NCBI GenBank assembly: GCA_030710605.1
Contig: CP092874.1
Span: 19,501,205 to 19,565,204 of the forward strand
Origin: Cordylochernes scorpioides
Taxonomy: Eukaryota > Arthropoda > Arachnida > Pseudoscorpiones > Chernetidae
DNA length: 64,000 bases
Reading direction: 5' to 3'
Positions within the stretch are counted from its first letter, which is position 1; each line of letters opens with the position of its first letter. The notes beneath the pieces were generated by a model. That model searched no databases. It was not told the origin of the DNA and saw only the letters and a list, made by a program, of their open reading frames with translations. Shown one piece after another: positions 1 to 10,974 of the stretch. The translations under genes were made by a program, and so were the position numbers.

Positions 1-1335
1 AGATCCGTTATAGAGAGTTTTGTGTTATATAAGATCCGTTATTGAGAGTTTTGTATTTTAAAATATCCGCTATAGAGAGTTTTGTGTTATAAAAGATCCT
101 TTATAGAGAGTTTTGTGTTATAAAAGATCCGTTATAGAGAGTTTTGTGTTATAAAAGATCCGTTATAGAGAGTTTTGTGTTATAAAAGATCCGTTATAGA
201 GAGTTTTGTGTTATAAAAGATCCATTATAGAGAGTTTTGTGTTATAGAAGATTCGTTATAGAGAGTTTTGTGTTATATAAGATCCTTTATAGAGAGTTTT
301 GTGTTATAAAATATCCGTTATAGAGAGTTTTGTGTTATAAAAGATCCGTTATAGAGAGTTTTGTGTTATAAAAGATCCGTTATAGAGAGTTTTGTGTTAT
401 AAAAGATCCGTTATAGAGAGTTTTGTGTTATAAAAGATCCATTATAGAGAGTTTTGTGTTATAGAAGATTCGTTATAGAGAGTTTTGTGTTATATAAGAT
501 CCTTTATAGAGAGTTTTGTGTTATAAAATATCCGTTATAGAGAGTTTTGTGTTATAAAAGATCCGTTATAGAGAGTTTTGTGTTATATAAGATCCTTTAT
601 AGAGAGTTTTGTGTTATAAAGGATCCATTATAGAGAGTTTTGAGTTATAAAAGATCCGTTATAGAGTTTTGTGTTATAAAAGATCCGTTATAGAGAGTTT
701 TGTGTTATAAAATATCCGTTATAGAGAGTTTTGTGGTATAAAAGATCCGTTATATAGAGTTTTGAGCTACGAAAGATCCGTTATAGAGAGTTTTGTGTTA
801 TAAAAGATCCGTTATAGAGAGTTTTGTGGTATAAAAGATCCGTTATAGAGAGTTTTGAGCTACGAAAGATCCGTTATAGAGAGTTTTGTGTTATAAAAGA
901 TCCGTTATAGAGAGTTTTGTGTTCTAGAAGATCCGTTATAGAGAGTTTTGAGCTATGAAAGTTCCGTTATAGAGAGTTTTGTGTTATGAAAGATCCGTTA
1001 TTGAGAGTTTTATGTTATATAAGATCCGTTATAGAGAGTTTTGTGTTATAAAAGATCCTTTATAGAGAGTTTTGTGTTATAAAATATCCGTTATAGAGAG
1101 TTGTGTGTTATATAAGATCCGTTATAGAGAGTTTTGTGTTATATAAGATCCTTTATAGAGAGTTTTGTGTTATAAAAGATCCGTTATAGAGAGTTGTGTG
1201 TTATAGAAGATCAGTTATAGAGAGTTTTGTGTTATATAAGATCCGTTATAGAGAGTTTTGTGTTATAAAAGATCCGTTATAGAGAGTTTTGTGTTATATA
1301 ATAGATTCGTTATAGAGAGTTTTGTGTTATAAAAA
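1..1335. repeat. 31-bp minisatellite array, about 43 copies
   Basis: Head-to-tail copies of a 31-bp unit that begins GATCCGTTATAGAGAG and continues TTTTGTGTTATAAAA. The array runs into the left window edge, so it is longer than seen. Variants recur as blocks (CATTATAG, CTTTATAG, AGCTACGAA), so multi-unit segments were copied. The last clean unit ends near 1335 and a decayed copy follows to about 1375. No reading frame stays open through it. Confidence 0.97.
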
Positions 1336-1618
1336 AAAATATTTGTAATAGAGAAATTTGTTACACAAAAAAACCGTTTTAGATGTTTATCTCCTTGATC
1401 TAATTTTACCGCTAGGTACTAAGGTAATTGTAATTTTTAAACCTAAATATTACAGTATTCTAACTGTTTATTAGTTCGAATTTGAAGCAAACGCTTTTGT
1501 AAGAATCTGCGTGGAAATATAGAGGGCATCATGTTTGTGAGTTATTCGGGATTAAATATTCTGAAGCTGAGAGAGTACGAATAATAAAAAAAACTCTAAT
1601 AGCAGGATATATATAATT
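1336..1618. other. AT-rich spacer
   Basis: After the decayed last minisatellite unit I see no gene, RNA or terminal repeat here. Confidence 0.5.
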
Positions 1619-1740
1619 CACCACTGATGAGCCAGGCCCTCCCTTTAATTTTTCCATTGCAGTAAGGGCAGTAGAAATTGCTTTATTTAAAAAAAATAAT
1701 AATATTATTACGCGTCTAAAATAGTTTCGTAATTTGATAT
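1619..1740. mobile_element. Half of a foldback element, family FB1
   Basis: Contains the FB1 core CACTGATGAGCCAGGCCCTC followed by the arm CATTGCAGTAAGGGCAGTAG and an outer GTCTAAAATAGTTTCG. Complete members elsewhere (for example 30383-30575) have these sequences as long inverted arms, so this copy keeps only one arm. Confidence 0.7.
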
Positions 1741-1787
1741 ATGTAAGTATATATGCATGTAAAGAAGGTTGAAATCCTCTGAAGAAT

Positions 1788-2245
1788 GTAAGTAATAGAT
1801 TTAAAGCGACCGAGGATGCGTGTCTTTTAGGTTCTAATAAGGACGAGCTTTCGGGCCAATAACCCTTCTACAGGACATCATACCTAAATAAATGTGCATC
1901 TTATATACGTATCAAAAACTAGGAAAATTAGCATATATACAAGAAAAATAAACGTATTAGCATATATGTAAGAAAAGTAATAGTAAGAAATATCTGCAAG
2001 TTTTGAGTATGCTAAGTAGGGAAATCAAAAGGATCTTCACGATTATGATACAATTCAATTAAGGCTGCATGAGTGAAACAATCCAAAATAAAACAAACCG
2101 GCAAAGGTCAACTAAGGTACACTATGGTAATATTGCTTTGTATGCGTCAGGGATGTCTATGTGTCTATTAATACTATTGTGTTTTAAAGAGAGCAACGCC
2201 TCGACGACACGCATCCTCGGTCGCTTTAAATCTATTACTTACTTA
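1788..2245. mobile_element. Inverted-terminus element with Penelope-like hairpin
   Basis: About 39 bp at 1788-1828 (AAAGCGACCGAGGATGCGTG) recur inverted at 2199-2240. Next to the left arm, on the minus strand, is a hairpin of the form GAAGGG-loop-CCCGAAAGCTCG. The same hairpin lies next to the GIY-YIG Penelope fragment at 32472-32930, so I read this as a decayed pair of Penelope-like termini. The interior has no recognisable coding sequence. Confidence 0.4.
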
Positions 2246-2856
2246 TATATGCATGTATGGATGGAAATATAAACTTTGTAAGGCGATTCTCTGTTCACAA
2301 CATAAAATAATTCTTCACACAAATATTATTATATTTTTTTAATTGCTCTAAATAGTTTGTAAATATACCAACAGATGGCACTATCTACCAACAATTTCGT
2401 CAAATTTTACTCTCGATAATATTAGGAGAAAAGCTTTCGGAAAATGCTCTTACCTCTACTCATATACATATTGTGATGGATTGAACTAGTAATTACTGAT
2501 AAATATTTATTTAATCAAAGTGTGTATTTGAGTTGAGAAAGGATGGTTTTTCCGAAAGCCTCTTGTTTTTATCAAAATGAGAAAAATAAATAGCGCATAT
2601 GCATTTTTAAATAATATTTATTTTTATATCTTTAAAATATATTTAATACGCCAATGAAAATATTGTGGTTTATTCATTAATCAAATTTCACTAAAAATAG
2701 AAAAAAAAGTAAGATTATAACATATTTACATCAAAATATTTTTTACAAAAATATATTTGATTGTAAAAAAAATGGAGAAAGCTATTTTCAATTGTATATT
2801 TCCAATGTTGCATATTTTCACTAATATAGTTTTACAAGTAAAGCGCGTAAACAAAC

Positions 2857-3137
2857 TACACCCATACCTCGCTTTGCGTCGGGGTTACGTTCCAAAAAAA
2901 AACATGACGCAAATTGAAACGACACAAAGTGAAAATATGTGAAGGCGCAATCAAAAACAAAGGTGTTGCCATATTTTAGGGGGAAAAAATTCAAAAAAAA
3001 AAAATTAAAGACTCGAATACAAAACAACGCAACTTCGAAAATCTAACGACGCACAGTGAAAATCAGTAAAAATTAAGCAGCGACGCAACTTCGAAAAAAA
3101 CGCAAAACCAAACGACGCAAAACGAGGTATTGGTGTA
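2857..3137. mobile_element. MITE with CGACGCAAA-rich inverted ends
   Basis: About 25-bp imperfect terminal inverted repeats: left TACACCCATACCTCGCTTTG, right the complement of TACACCAATACCTCGTTTTG. The inside is rich in CGACGCAA repeats and has no coding capacity. TA is plausible as the target, but I cannot assign a superfamily. Confidence 0.6.
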
Positions 3138-3239
3138 TATCAAAATAAAGAATATGTGAATTTTTAATTATTTATATACAATCTATTAAATAGATGAAAA
3201 ATTGTGATATAATTTTATAAAAAGATCAATAACCTTTTC

Positions 3240-3965
3240 GCAATAAGTTTGTTCATTACAAAAACCCCGAGCTTTCGAGTTATCGCTTTCCAACAGTCAA
3301 AATGATATCTGAGAGTGAGCATGGGACTTTTGTCCGTTGAACAGCGAAAGCTCTTGGTTTTTGTAATAAACAAACTTATTGTGCTAAAGATTTTTTAAAT
3401 CTTTTATAAAACATATTATCTACCTTAAATCAATAGATATTTTATGCTGTCATAGAAGGTATATGTAAACACAGAAATCTACAGTTGCTTCTAAATTTGC
3501 ACGGATGTGTGGCAGACGAACTTACCGGTAGCGTTTCAGCGGCCGTCTAAGTGGACTCTGGAGCACCCTGACCAATCAGGTGCTACTTCCGTCGGGTCAT
3601 CCAGCCAATCCGGTGTCGCCATTCTCAGGAACGGTAGAGTCGGTCAAATTAGTTCAATTTACATCTTCTAATTACATATGTGAGGTAATTAATGTGTAAC
3701 ATGTCCTGAAGGGATTTTGGTTTTTTGTGTGTGTGTGTGTGTGATTCTCGCGCTGTTTTGTTGATATGATTATATAATTGGGTCGGCTGTTTTTTATGTG
3801 TGTGGGGCATCGTTTGGCATATATACATATATCCGCCATGTTTTCACACTTTAAATGCATAACTTTTGACACAAAAGTCCCGTGCTCACTCTCAGATATA
3901 ATTCATCCGTTGAAGAGCGAGAATTCGAAAGCTCGCTGTTATGTAATAAAAAAAACTTATTGCGA
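3240..3965. mobile_element. Penelope-like inverted termini flanking unknown DNA
   Basis: 3248-3370 is itself an inverted repeat (ATAAGTTTGTTCATTACAAA against its complement near 3370). An inverted relative at 3830-3965 shares TCTGAGAGTGAGCA and the hairpin-GAAAGCTCG motif. The interior 3420-3830 has a GC-richer palindromic patch near 3550-3630 that I do not recognise. Confidence 0.4.
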
Positions 3966-4089
3966 TTTTTTTTTGTCTTTTTATAAATATTTTTAAAAAA
4001 TATATATCGCAATTTTATTATATTTGATAGATAATATGTAAATAAGTAATTAAAAATTTCCCACTTCGTTATTTTTCAATATAGTTTTA

Positions 4090-4396
4090 TATACCTTTTA
4101 TAATATAGATGGAAAAATTGCCGGGAGGAAATTGATCCATAGAAGCATAGGGCGCTTCTATGGACCTTTTATAATGTATATTTACATATTTATAGATAAT
4201 AAAAAGACATATACATTGAATAAAAGCTTATCAAAAGAGGCAGCTCTCCCTTTAAATTTGCATCAGAACTATGCATTGTTCCAGTAAAAATAAACTTTGC
4301 TAGTAATAATAAGGAATAAGCCACAACACCAGTTTATGCAAATTCAGACAAAAATCCAACCTAAATTTGCCAAAACTGCTGTTGTGGTCGCATTTT
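4090..4396. mobile_element. Decayed FB2 foldback pieces
   Basis: 4108-4170 has the FB2 terminus ATAGATGGAAAAATTGCCGG followed by GGAGGAAATTGATCCATAGA. 4245-4400 has the interior found in FB2 members (CTCTCCCTTTAAAT, CCACAACACCAG). No coding sequence. Confidence 0.5.
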
Positions 4397-4410
4397 TTTA
4401 TAACCACTAG

Positions 4411-4776
4411 TCTTCTTCTTCTTTCTTATCTCCATTCAATCATATTAGGGTATCAAGTTGTGACCCTTGATTGTGTCTGTTTGACAACCATCATGACTGG
4501 GTGAAGTAGAATGCATCTGCCTTTGTCATTAAGACTGGGAGCACTACTCAGTGGCAGACCGACTTAGCTCCAAAAGAAATGGCCGCCTCTAACATGAGGA
4601 ACAGACACCATGTGCAGCCGCTCCTAACATGGAGTACAAACGCTGCTCATCCTGTATCCCTGGAGCCCTTACAGGGTACTATCAGCCGGGCCAGCTGAAC
4701 CCAGGTTTTTTAGTGAGCTTGTTACTGCTCCCCCTCCTCCTTTTTCATCCGGGATTGGGACCGGCAAAGGTGGAGT
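4411..4776 (-). mobile_element. Short retroposon, family RP, with target-site duplication
   Basis: On the minus strand this starts ACTCCACCTTTGCCGGTCCC and ends in a GAAGAAG-type tail, after a GATTGAATGGAGATAAGAAA motif. A 14-bp direct repeat TTTATAACCACTAG flanks it (4397-4410 and 4777-4790). Copies at 8225, 16178 and 38474 share both ends, so this is a short full-length retroposon or a fixed-length LINE 3' end. The CCGGTCCC-AA-CCCGGAT start resembles sequences seen near RTE-type LINE ends, but that placement is inference. Confidence 0.75.
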
Positions 4777-4984
4777 TTTATAACCACTAGTAAAGTGTTT
4801 TACTAGGGTGACGCACAGTGCATCGTTATGATTCATAATTAAAGGGAGAGATGCTTCTTTTGGTACATAAATATACATATATATAACGAATGAAGACGTT
4901 AATACATATATATATATACCTGATTAGTTGTTTTATATATATACTATTACTTAATACTAAGCAATAACGCGCCATCTATACATA

Positions 4985-5300
4985 TAAAATGAAAGGATTT
5001 AAAAGCACGAATGTTTCTTTCATACATAATACAAACTATAAGCTTATGTACATAGTTTTCTTGAAAACCATTTCTGAGATTCCATCCTTCAGTGCTGCGT
5101 ATATAAGCAGAATCGTCCAATACAGTATTAGAGCTCTGAGAAGCGGTCTGGTGGATTAAATTGGCGAAACCGCTGGGAGGGTTCACCACTGATGAGCCAA
5201 GCCCTCCCAATATATTTTTTCATCGCAGTAAGGACAGCAGAAGTTTGTATTATGTATAAAAGAAACATTCGTGCTTTTAAATCCTTTCATTTTATATATA
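4985..5300. mobile_element. FB1 foldback element
   Basis: Inverted arms at 4985-5036 and 5240-5297 carry GGATTTAAAAGCACGAATGT. The centre holds GGCGAAACCGCTGGGAGGGT and CACTGATGAGCCAAGCCCTC. No transposase; non-autonomous. Confidence 0.7.
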
Positions 5301-5429
5301 CTATAACTCCCATAATTAATACTGAAAGTGTATTAGAAACCTTGCTTACTTTTATTTTTTTATACTTTTACTTGTACTATTGGTATATTGATGCTTCCTT
5401 TCCAGTGATTCATCCCAGCTACTACTAAG

Positions 5430-5745
5430 GGGATCGGTGGAAGGATGGTCTAAACCGTTGGTTTTCTACCGCTACAACCCGGGATCAAATCCCTCGCATT
5501 GGGCACTTTTTTCTTATAAAACAAATTCTCAAATGGCCCCCGATTCTTAAAAAAATCCAACCCCACCAACGAGTGCAAGTAACCAAACGGGACTCTGGCA
5601 CACTTGTAAATGCAAAAAATCGAAACTGCTTTTACATGTGTAGACATGTGGTTCACTTACAGTAAATGTAGTCGTCAACTTCTACCCATCATGATTATCA
5701 TGGCCTGTTCAACGCGTACTAGGGATCATAATAATAAAAAAAAAC
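5430..5745 (+). mobile_element. tRNA-derived SINE, older copy
   Basis: The head (5430-5505) has a tRNA-like layout with a degenerate B box (GGGATCAAATCCC). The body reads CCCCGATTCTTAAAAAAATC and AAGTAACCAAACGGGACTCT. The tail (5630-5725) contains ACATGTGTAGACATGTGGTT, TTACAGTA and CATGATTATCATGGCC, which match the 79-bp satellite unit at 24495-29825. It ends in an AATAATAAAA run. A cleaner copy lies at 22608-22915. Confidence 0.75.
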
Positions 5746-6060
5746 TTCTGCAAACCTATCTGCGATGAAATAACAATTAACATAATGAAAACACATGAAA
5801 ACAAATTTTTCATTTGTCAAAAACAATTATTGATAATAATACATTTAAAAAATAATAATAATAAAATAATAATACAATAAAAATATTATGAAAATTAAAG
5901 GCTTTTTAGAATGCAGTATTTTATAAAAATAAATTGATAAAGAGGGAACAATCTCTCGAAATATTTTGAGAAAAAATTGTTTTTTTTTTTCTTTACAGAT
6001 CCAGGTACGCCCTTCATATAAACTTAATTAATGGATCGCCTTTTGACTCTAACATAAGAT
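5746..6060. other. AT-rich insertion absent from the paralogous copy
   Basis: The flank CTTCTGCAAACCTATCTGCG continues straight into the next block in the copy at 33085. Here about 280 bp of AT-rich DNA intervenes. No gene seen. Confidence 0.5.
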
Positions 6061-6830
6061 GGTAATAATCCTATTCATTAATAGAATAGAAATAACAAGA
6101 CGCGGGCAGGAAGAGAAGCATTTTTTTATGTATAAACGGTTGTACAAGTTTTCAGACAAGTGACCCTCTCTTCTACGGGTATGATGTATCATCAATTGTA
6201 ACCATAGAAGGGCACTTGCCTGAAAGCTTGTACAACCGTTTATACATGAAATAAACGCTTCTCTGCGTCTTGTGACTTTGACAAAAATTACTTTTGCGGG
6301 TTAACACACAAATTTGCAATATATTAGGACCTACAGTAAGAGTAACTTAAACACAGAAAAAGGTACACTCAAGAGTACAACACCAATAACAAAAAGGGGG
6401 TAAAAAAAACACGATTTGTTAAATAAAATAAAAACAGTACTTATCTTTTATTTGCAGCGTTGATAAGGAGCGGACCGGGGTTACACAGGTATGCGAGGAG
6501 ATCACCAGACAAGCACACAGAGAACGCTTTAAGCGTCTCCACTCGAACACCATTCCACGACCCCTCGCATTCCGTTTCAACCCTCTTTTATATACAAACA
6601 TGGCCACATTCGTCCAATGACGTGGGAGATCAGTTCACTTAACAAATAAACAACATTCTTCCCGCATAACTGCGAAGATTAAAACTGATATGTTTGTCAA
6701 ATTATTTGACAACTTCCCTTCTATTAAAGAATAATTAGATGAGAGGGCTTAGCTCATCAGTGTTGAACCCTCCAGCGTTTTCCCCACATTAACCACCAGA
6801 CCATTCTACTATTGTATTAGAAACTTAAGT
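6061..6830. repeat. Duplicated block: Penelope-like termini plus an unrecognised conserved segment
   Basis: 6120-6265 is an inverted repeat around AAACGGTTGTACAAG, with the hairpin GGGCACTTGCC followed by TGAAAGCTTG. 6350-6660 is a GC-richer block with a TTTATATACAAA TATA-like box and CCAATGACGTG. The whole block recurs at 33130-33860 with high identity. 6735-6810 is an FB1 fragment. No convincing protein in either copy. Confidence 0.55.
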
Positions 6831-6837
6831 AAACTTA

Positions 6838-7935
6838 TAGATGGAAATTATGCCGGGAGAGAATATTGATCTAAAGAGACAAAGGCGAAATGGCGTCTAG
6901 TTTTTGTTAGGTATATTAATTCAAAGAATTTTTCTCTATGTAAATAAATTATATAGATATATGAATAAATATAAATTAATGATGATAACATTAGCTAGCA
7001 TATGATGATTAACAATTGGCAACTGAGTTAGTGACCTCTTGATTCTTTTTTGTATTTTTTGTTTCTTCTTAATTCTTAAATTTTACTTTTGTAGTTTCTA
7101 TGCATAAAGATAACATTAAAAATATATTTAAGTAACATTTTCTCTTTTTTACCCCCAAAAACACCAACAGTTTTGACGTCTATTTTGACGGAAGAGGCGA
7201 CCTTTTGTTTCTTTAAAGTAAACTTATTACTATAAACAATACTTAGAAAATTGCACTAAAACTTCACTTCCTACTATCCCAAGATTCACAATCTCCAGTT
7301 TTACTCTCTCCACTCATAGACTTAGTTTTCATTTTAGAGATGGGTTCCCCCATTACGCTTGTTTTTTTTACCAATTATATTTTTAGCTCTAGAATTTTAT
7401 AGCGTGGTTTTCAATTGTATTTCCATTTAGTAATATAATAAATAGAATTGGGATAGTGGGAAGTGAAGTTTTAGTAATTTTCTAAGTATTGTTTATAGAA
7501 ATAAGTTTACTTTAAAGAGACAAAGGTCGCCTCATAATAGACGTCAAAACTAGACGCCATTTCGCCTTTGTCTCTTTAGATCAGTGATTCTCAACCACTG
7601 TGCCGCGGTAATTTTGTGTGCCGCGAAATTCTAAAAATGTGCCGCCGAATTTTAGTCATATGATTATGTTCACGTTTGTATTGGTTTTTCTTTTTTTCTT
7701 TTTCATTTTTTTACTTTTTAAAATAACGAAATTAGCAAATTGAATGTTAGAGATGTATATTACTTATATTTTGCATAGAAATATTGATACATAATTTGAA
7801 TTTTCTTGCATTCAAGTTAGCAAAAGTGTGCCGCGAAATTCTAAAATTGTGCCGCCAAATTTTCAAATCTTTAAAATAGTGCCGCAACAAAAAAAAGGTT
7901 GAGAATCACTGCTTTAGATCAATATTCTCCCGGCA
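6838..7935. mobile_element. Nested FB2 foldback
   Basis: The outer arms ATAGATGGAAATTATGCCGG (6838) and the complement ending CTCCCGGCAAAATA (7925) enclose a second inverted pair at 7165-7260 and 7440-7545. The inner arms share AAACTTCACTTCCTA and its complement, and also TTTGACGTCTATTTTGACGG. A hAT MITE has inserted into the right arm. No coding sequence. Confidence 0.65.
7582..7911. mobile_element. hAT-type MITE
   Basis: 330 bp with inverted ends CAGTGATTCTCAACC and GGTTGAGAATCACTG and an exact 8-bp duplication CTTTAGAT on both sides (7574-7581, 7912-7919). An 8-bp duplication plus CAGTG ends is the hAT signature. The interior repeats GTGCCGCGAAATTCTAAAA; no transposase. Confidence 0.88.
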
Positions 7936-7974
7936 AAATACCCGGGTAGTTGGCGATTTACGCTCAAGGAGCCC

Positions 7975-8190
7975 GGGTTACCTAAACACGAATGTATCTT
8001 TTACAAATAAAACCAACTTTCTACTGTCCTTATTTCGATGAAAAATAGAGGGAGGGCTTGGTTCATCTGTGATGAATCCTTCCCAGCGGATCACCAGTGA
8101 TTAACCAAGCCCTCCCATTATTTTTTCATCGCAAGTTAGGATAGTATAAAGTTTGTTTTATTTGTATTAAAAACATTCGTGTTCAGCTGT
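7975..8190. mobile_element. FB1 foldback element
   Basis: Inverted arms (TACTGTCCTTATTTCGATGA against TTTTTCATCGCAAGTTAGGA) surround the FB1 centre, which has GGGAGGGCTTGGTTCATC and its inverted counterpart. Immediately to its left is a hairpin-like CCCGGGTAGTTGGCG / GAGCCCGGGTTACC motif, shared with 23525-23575 and 24170-24225. Confidence 0.6.
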
Positions 8191-8224
8191 TGTATTTCTT
8201 ATATCTCTATGACACGTTATTATC

Positions 8225-8612
8225 TCCTTCTTCTTCTTTCTTATCTCCACTCAATCATATTAGGATGTCAATCTTGTTAAGCTTGAGACTTGAAAAAGAG
8301 ATTTGACAACCATCATGATTGGGTGAAGTAGAATGCGTCTGCCTTTGTCATTAAGACTAGAAGCACTACTCAGTAGCAAGCCGACTTAGTTCCAAAAGAA
8401 ATGGCCGCCTTTGACATGAGGAACAGACACCATGTGCAGCCGCTCCTAACATGGAGTACAAACGCTGCTAATCCTGTATCCCTGGATCAGGAGCCCTTAC
8501 AGGGTACTATCAGCCGGGCCAGCTGAGCCCAGGTTTTTTTAACGAGCTTGTTACTGCTCCCCCTCTCCTCCTTTTTCATCCGGGATTGGGACCGGCAAAG
8601 GCGGAGTTATGT
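8225..8612 (-). mobile_element. Short retroposon, family RP
   Basis: Same ends as the 4411-4776 copy: minus-strand start ACTCCGCCTTTGCCGGTCCC and GAAGAAGGA tail. It carries a small internal duplication (CTGGATCAGGAGCCC). No clear target duplication is left. Confidence 0.7.
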
Positions 8613-8790
8613 ATAAAGTAATAGTATTATGTATTATTATGTATTCGCCGTATAATAATATTATTCGCCAAATAATATGAAAAACAACGTTTTAAGAAAA
8701 AGATGAAATTTTGGGATAACCTTTTACAAACATTTGTAAATACATTTTTTATAGCGCACACATATTGTCGTTGTTCGTTATTGTCTTATA

Positions 8791-10209
8791 CACTGCGTGA
8801 CATTGAAAATGGAACACCAAGAAATAGTGGCCAGAAAATTATGCAAATTTCAGGGTAGACGCGCCTAACCGAGTTATGCAAATGATGTAAAATGCGCAGC
8901 TCTCGTGCGCACATGGAGTAAGATATAAGGGAAGGAACTTGCAGAAAGGACAGTATTCGTGTCGTTATTTCTTCAAGGAAAATCATTGTAGAAATTTTGT
9001 TCTTGTGTCAAAAGACACGTGTAATAACAGAGAATGCCAGGTCATCGTAAACGGAGGCAGTTCAAGCAGACAGACGCTTTTACGAGGGGCATGGTGATCG
9101 GACTGAAAAGGGCAGGTTGGTCCATACGTCAAATCGCAGCTGATACACACCTTGGTGCGTCCACGGTGCACCGACTGTGGAGAAGATGGTTGGAACAAGG
9201 AAATGTGGCAATTTATAGGAATCTCGGTGCAACCAGAGTGACGTCAGCACGTGTGGATCGGCGTATCCTTCGACAAGCAGTGGCGGCCCCACAAGCCACT
9301 TGTACCGCCATCCTGCAACATGTGCAAGACACCCTAGATCATTCCATCTCGACCAGAACCATTTCCCGTCGATTGGTTGCTAATGGCTTGCACTCATGCC
9401 GTCCGCTAAGAAGACTGCCATTGACCCCACCGAAAAGGCGCCAACGTTTAGAATGGTGCCGGGCTAGATCGACGTGGATGACGGAATGGCACAGGGTCGT
9501 GTTCTCAGATGAGTCGCGTTTCTGCTTGTCCAGTGATAGTCGCCGTGTACGCGTGTGGCGTCGACGTGGAGAAAGGTCCAATCCGGCAGCAATTGTGGAA
9601 CGCCCCACCGTGCGACAACGTGGAATCATGGTTTGGGGCGCAATCGCGTATGATTCCAGGTCACCTTTACTTCGTATTCAGGGCACTATGACGGCCCAAC
9701 GATACGTTGATGATGTGCTGCGACCGGTGACACTCCCCTACCTTCAGGGGGTACCCAATGCCCTTTATCAGCAGGATAACGCCCGACCGCACACTGCTCG
9801 CATTAGCCAACAAGCTCTGCAAGATGTACAGATGCCTTCCTGGCCACCGTACTCTCCTGATCTCTCACCAATCGAGCACGTCTGGGACATCATTGGACGC
9901 CGTTTGCATGCCTTGCCACAGCCGCGTTCAGAAGACGAACTGTGGCAAATGGTTGAGAGGGAATGGAGAGCCATCCCTCAGGACGCCATCCGTACTCTGA
10001 TTGACTCTCTACCTAGACGTGTTGCTGAGTGCATCGCCGTCCGCGGTGGTCCTACTTGCTACTAAGCCGACGCCGTTCTCGCTCTGTATTATGACTATCA
10101 TTTTGAAATAAAGATCACTTATTGTTCGTCCCTGTCTCTCTCTGTCTGCCGAGTTTCATCACTTTCTGGCCACTATTTCTTGATGTTCCATTTTCAATGT
10201 CACGCAGTG
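8791..10209 (+). mobile_element. Complete Tc1-type DNA transposon
   Basis: 1419 bp bounded by 47-bp terminal inverted repeats (8791-8837 and 10163-10209), starting CACTGCGTGACATTGAAAAT, with one mismatch between the ends. TA dinucleotides flank it (8789-8790, 10210-10211), the Tc1/mariner target duplication. One intact transposase frame lies inside and an AATAAA follows it near 10106. Nearly identical ends plus an open frame suggest recent arrival, perhaps an active copy. It is clearly GC-richer than its surroundings. Confidence 0.96.
9034..10065 (+). CDS. Tc1-like transposase, 343 aa, apparently intact
   Basis: Cut-and-paste transposase that binds the element's inverted ends and moves it into TA sites. 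Residues 10-55 form a helix-turn-helix (LKRAGWSIRQIAADTHLGAS). A second DNA-binding helix set lies around 80-125, with RTISRRLVANGL. Catalytic residues in the RNase H-fold core are D159 (VVFSDESRF), D248 (LYQQDNARPHTA) and E281 (PDLSPIEHVW). The D248-E281 gap is 32 residues, two fewer than the usual DD34E. Length matches the family (about 340 aa). The ATG at 9034 is the first in frame and gives the complete N-terminal domain. The stop at 10065 is about 100 bp before the right inverted repeat. Only experiment could show activity. Confidence 0.95.
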   Translation: MPGHRKRRQFKQTDAFTRGMVIGLKRAGWSIRQIAADTHLGASTVHRLWRRWLEQGNVAIYRNLGATRVTSARVDRRILRQAVAAPQATCTAILQHVQDTLDHSISTRTISRRLVANGLHSCRPLRRLPLTPPKRRQRLEWCRARSTWMTEWHRVVFSDESRFCLSSDSRRVRVWRRRGERSNPAAIVERPTVRQRGIMVWGAIAYDSRSPLLRIQGTMTAQRYVDDVLRPVTLPYLQGVPNALYQQDNARPHTARISQQALQDVQMPSWPPYSPDLSPIEHVWDIIGRRLHALPQPRSEDELWQMVEREWRAIPQDAIRTLIDSLPRRVAECIAVRGGPTCY

Positions 10210-10519
10210 TATTTAAGAATAGGTCTATGGAAGAAGAGTAGCTGTGGTTTGTTGAAGGACTTGTCCTGAGATGTCACTTCTCTCCAGGACAACGGACTTT
10301 GAGAAAAGTCAGTTAACTAAGCTATAGGAAAACACAAGTCGGTGAGAAGATCGTCTTTATATAAGATCGTACAAGCTTTCTGACAAGATGACCTTTCTAT
10401 GGGTACAAAATGACACGAGTGGAAATGGTTTATATATATATATTACACACCTTAACGAATTTTAAAAATGTTCTAAACTATATTGTACGTGGAAAATTAG
10501 GAAATACAAACTTCAAGAT

Positions 10520-10974
10520 TATTTATTTATTTAACAGTTGGGAGAGACACGCCATATCCACAATTTGGATAATTGCGTGTATATTTTAAATTATATACAA
10601 TTAACACAATTGAACATTAGGAATCATGAAAATTATACGTTCGATGTCAAATTTTGCATATAGTAATTAGAAATAGTAGCTTGAAATATGTACAGTCAAC
10701 ACTTTCGCCTCAAAATATACATCCTGCAGAATCTATTAAACTTTATGTATTGGTTTTTATTGCAAGCAACTTGTTTTGTATTAGTCAGGTAAAGTTGGTT
10801 TTCTTCCCTTAGATCAGAAGTTAATGGACAGTTTATCAGAAAGTGTTCAGGGGTTTGTCTTTCGTTTCCACAAGTGCATGCAGGTGAATCAATTTTGCCA
10901 ATTCTAAACAAATATGTGTTGAAGTCACCATGTCCCCAGTAAAAAAAATGAACGTTATAGAAGTTGGGTTGAAC
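10520..10974 (-). mobile_element. 5'-truncated LINE with 16-bp target-site duplication
   Basis: Flanked by the exact direct repeat ATACAAACTTCAAGAT at 10504-10519 and 10975-10990. On the minus strand it ends in an AAATAAATAAATA tail. It keeps only the end of ORF2 plus the 3' UTR, the usual result of incomplete reverse transcription. Confidence 0.88.
10696..10974 (-). pseudogene. LINE ORF2 C-terminal fragment (jockey/R1/I-like)
   Basis: The translated end reads GHGDFNTYLFRIG, then CTCGNERQTPEHFLINCP. This is the C-x-C...H-x4-C zinc-binding motif that ends ORF2 in jockey, R1 and I-type LINEs, beyond the reverse transcriptase domain. Endonuclease and reverse transcriptase are missing because the insertion is 5'-truncated; the first residues of the open frame come from host DNA. 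The protein end (RRKC) is intact but nothing here could move on its own. The exact clade is not resolved by 90 residues. Confidence 0.8.
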
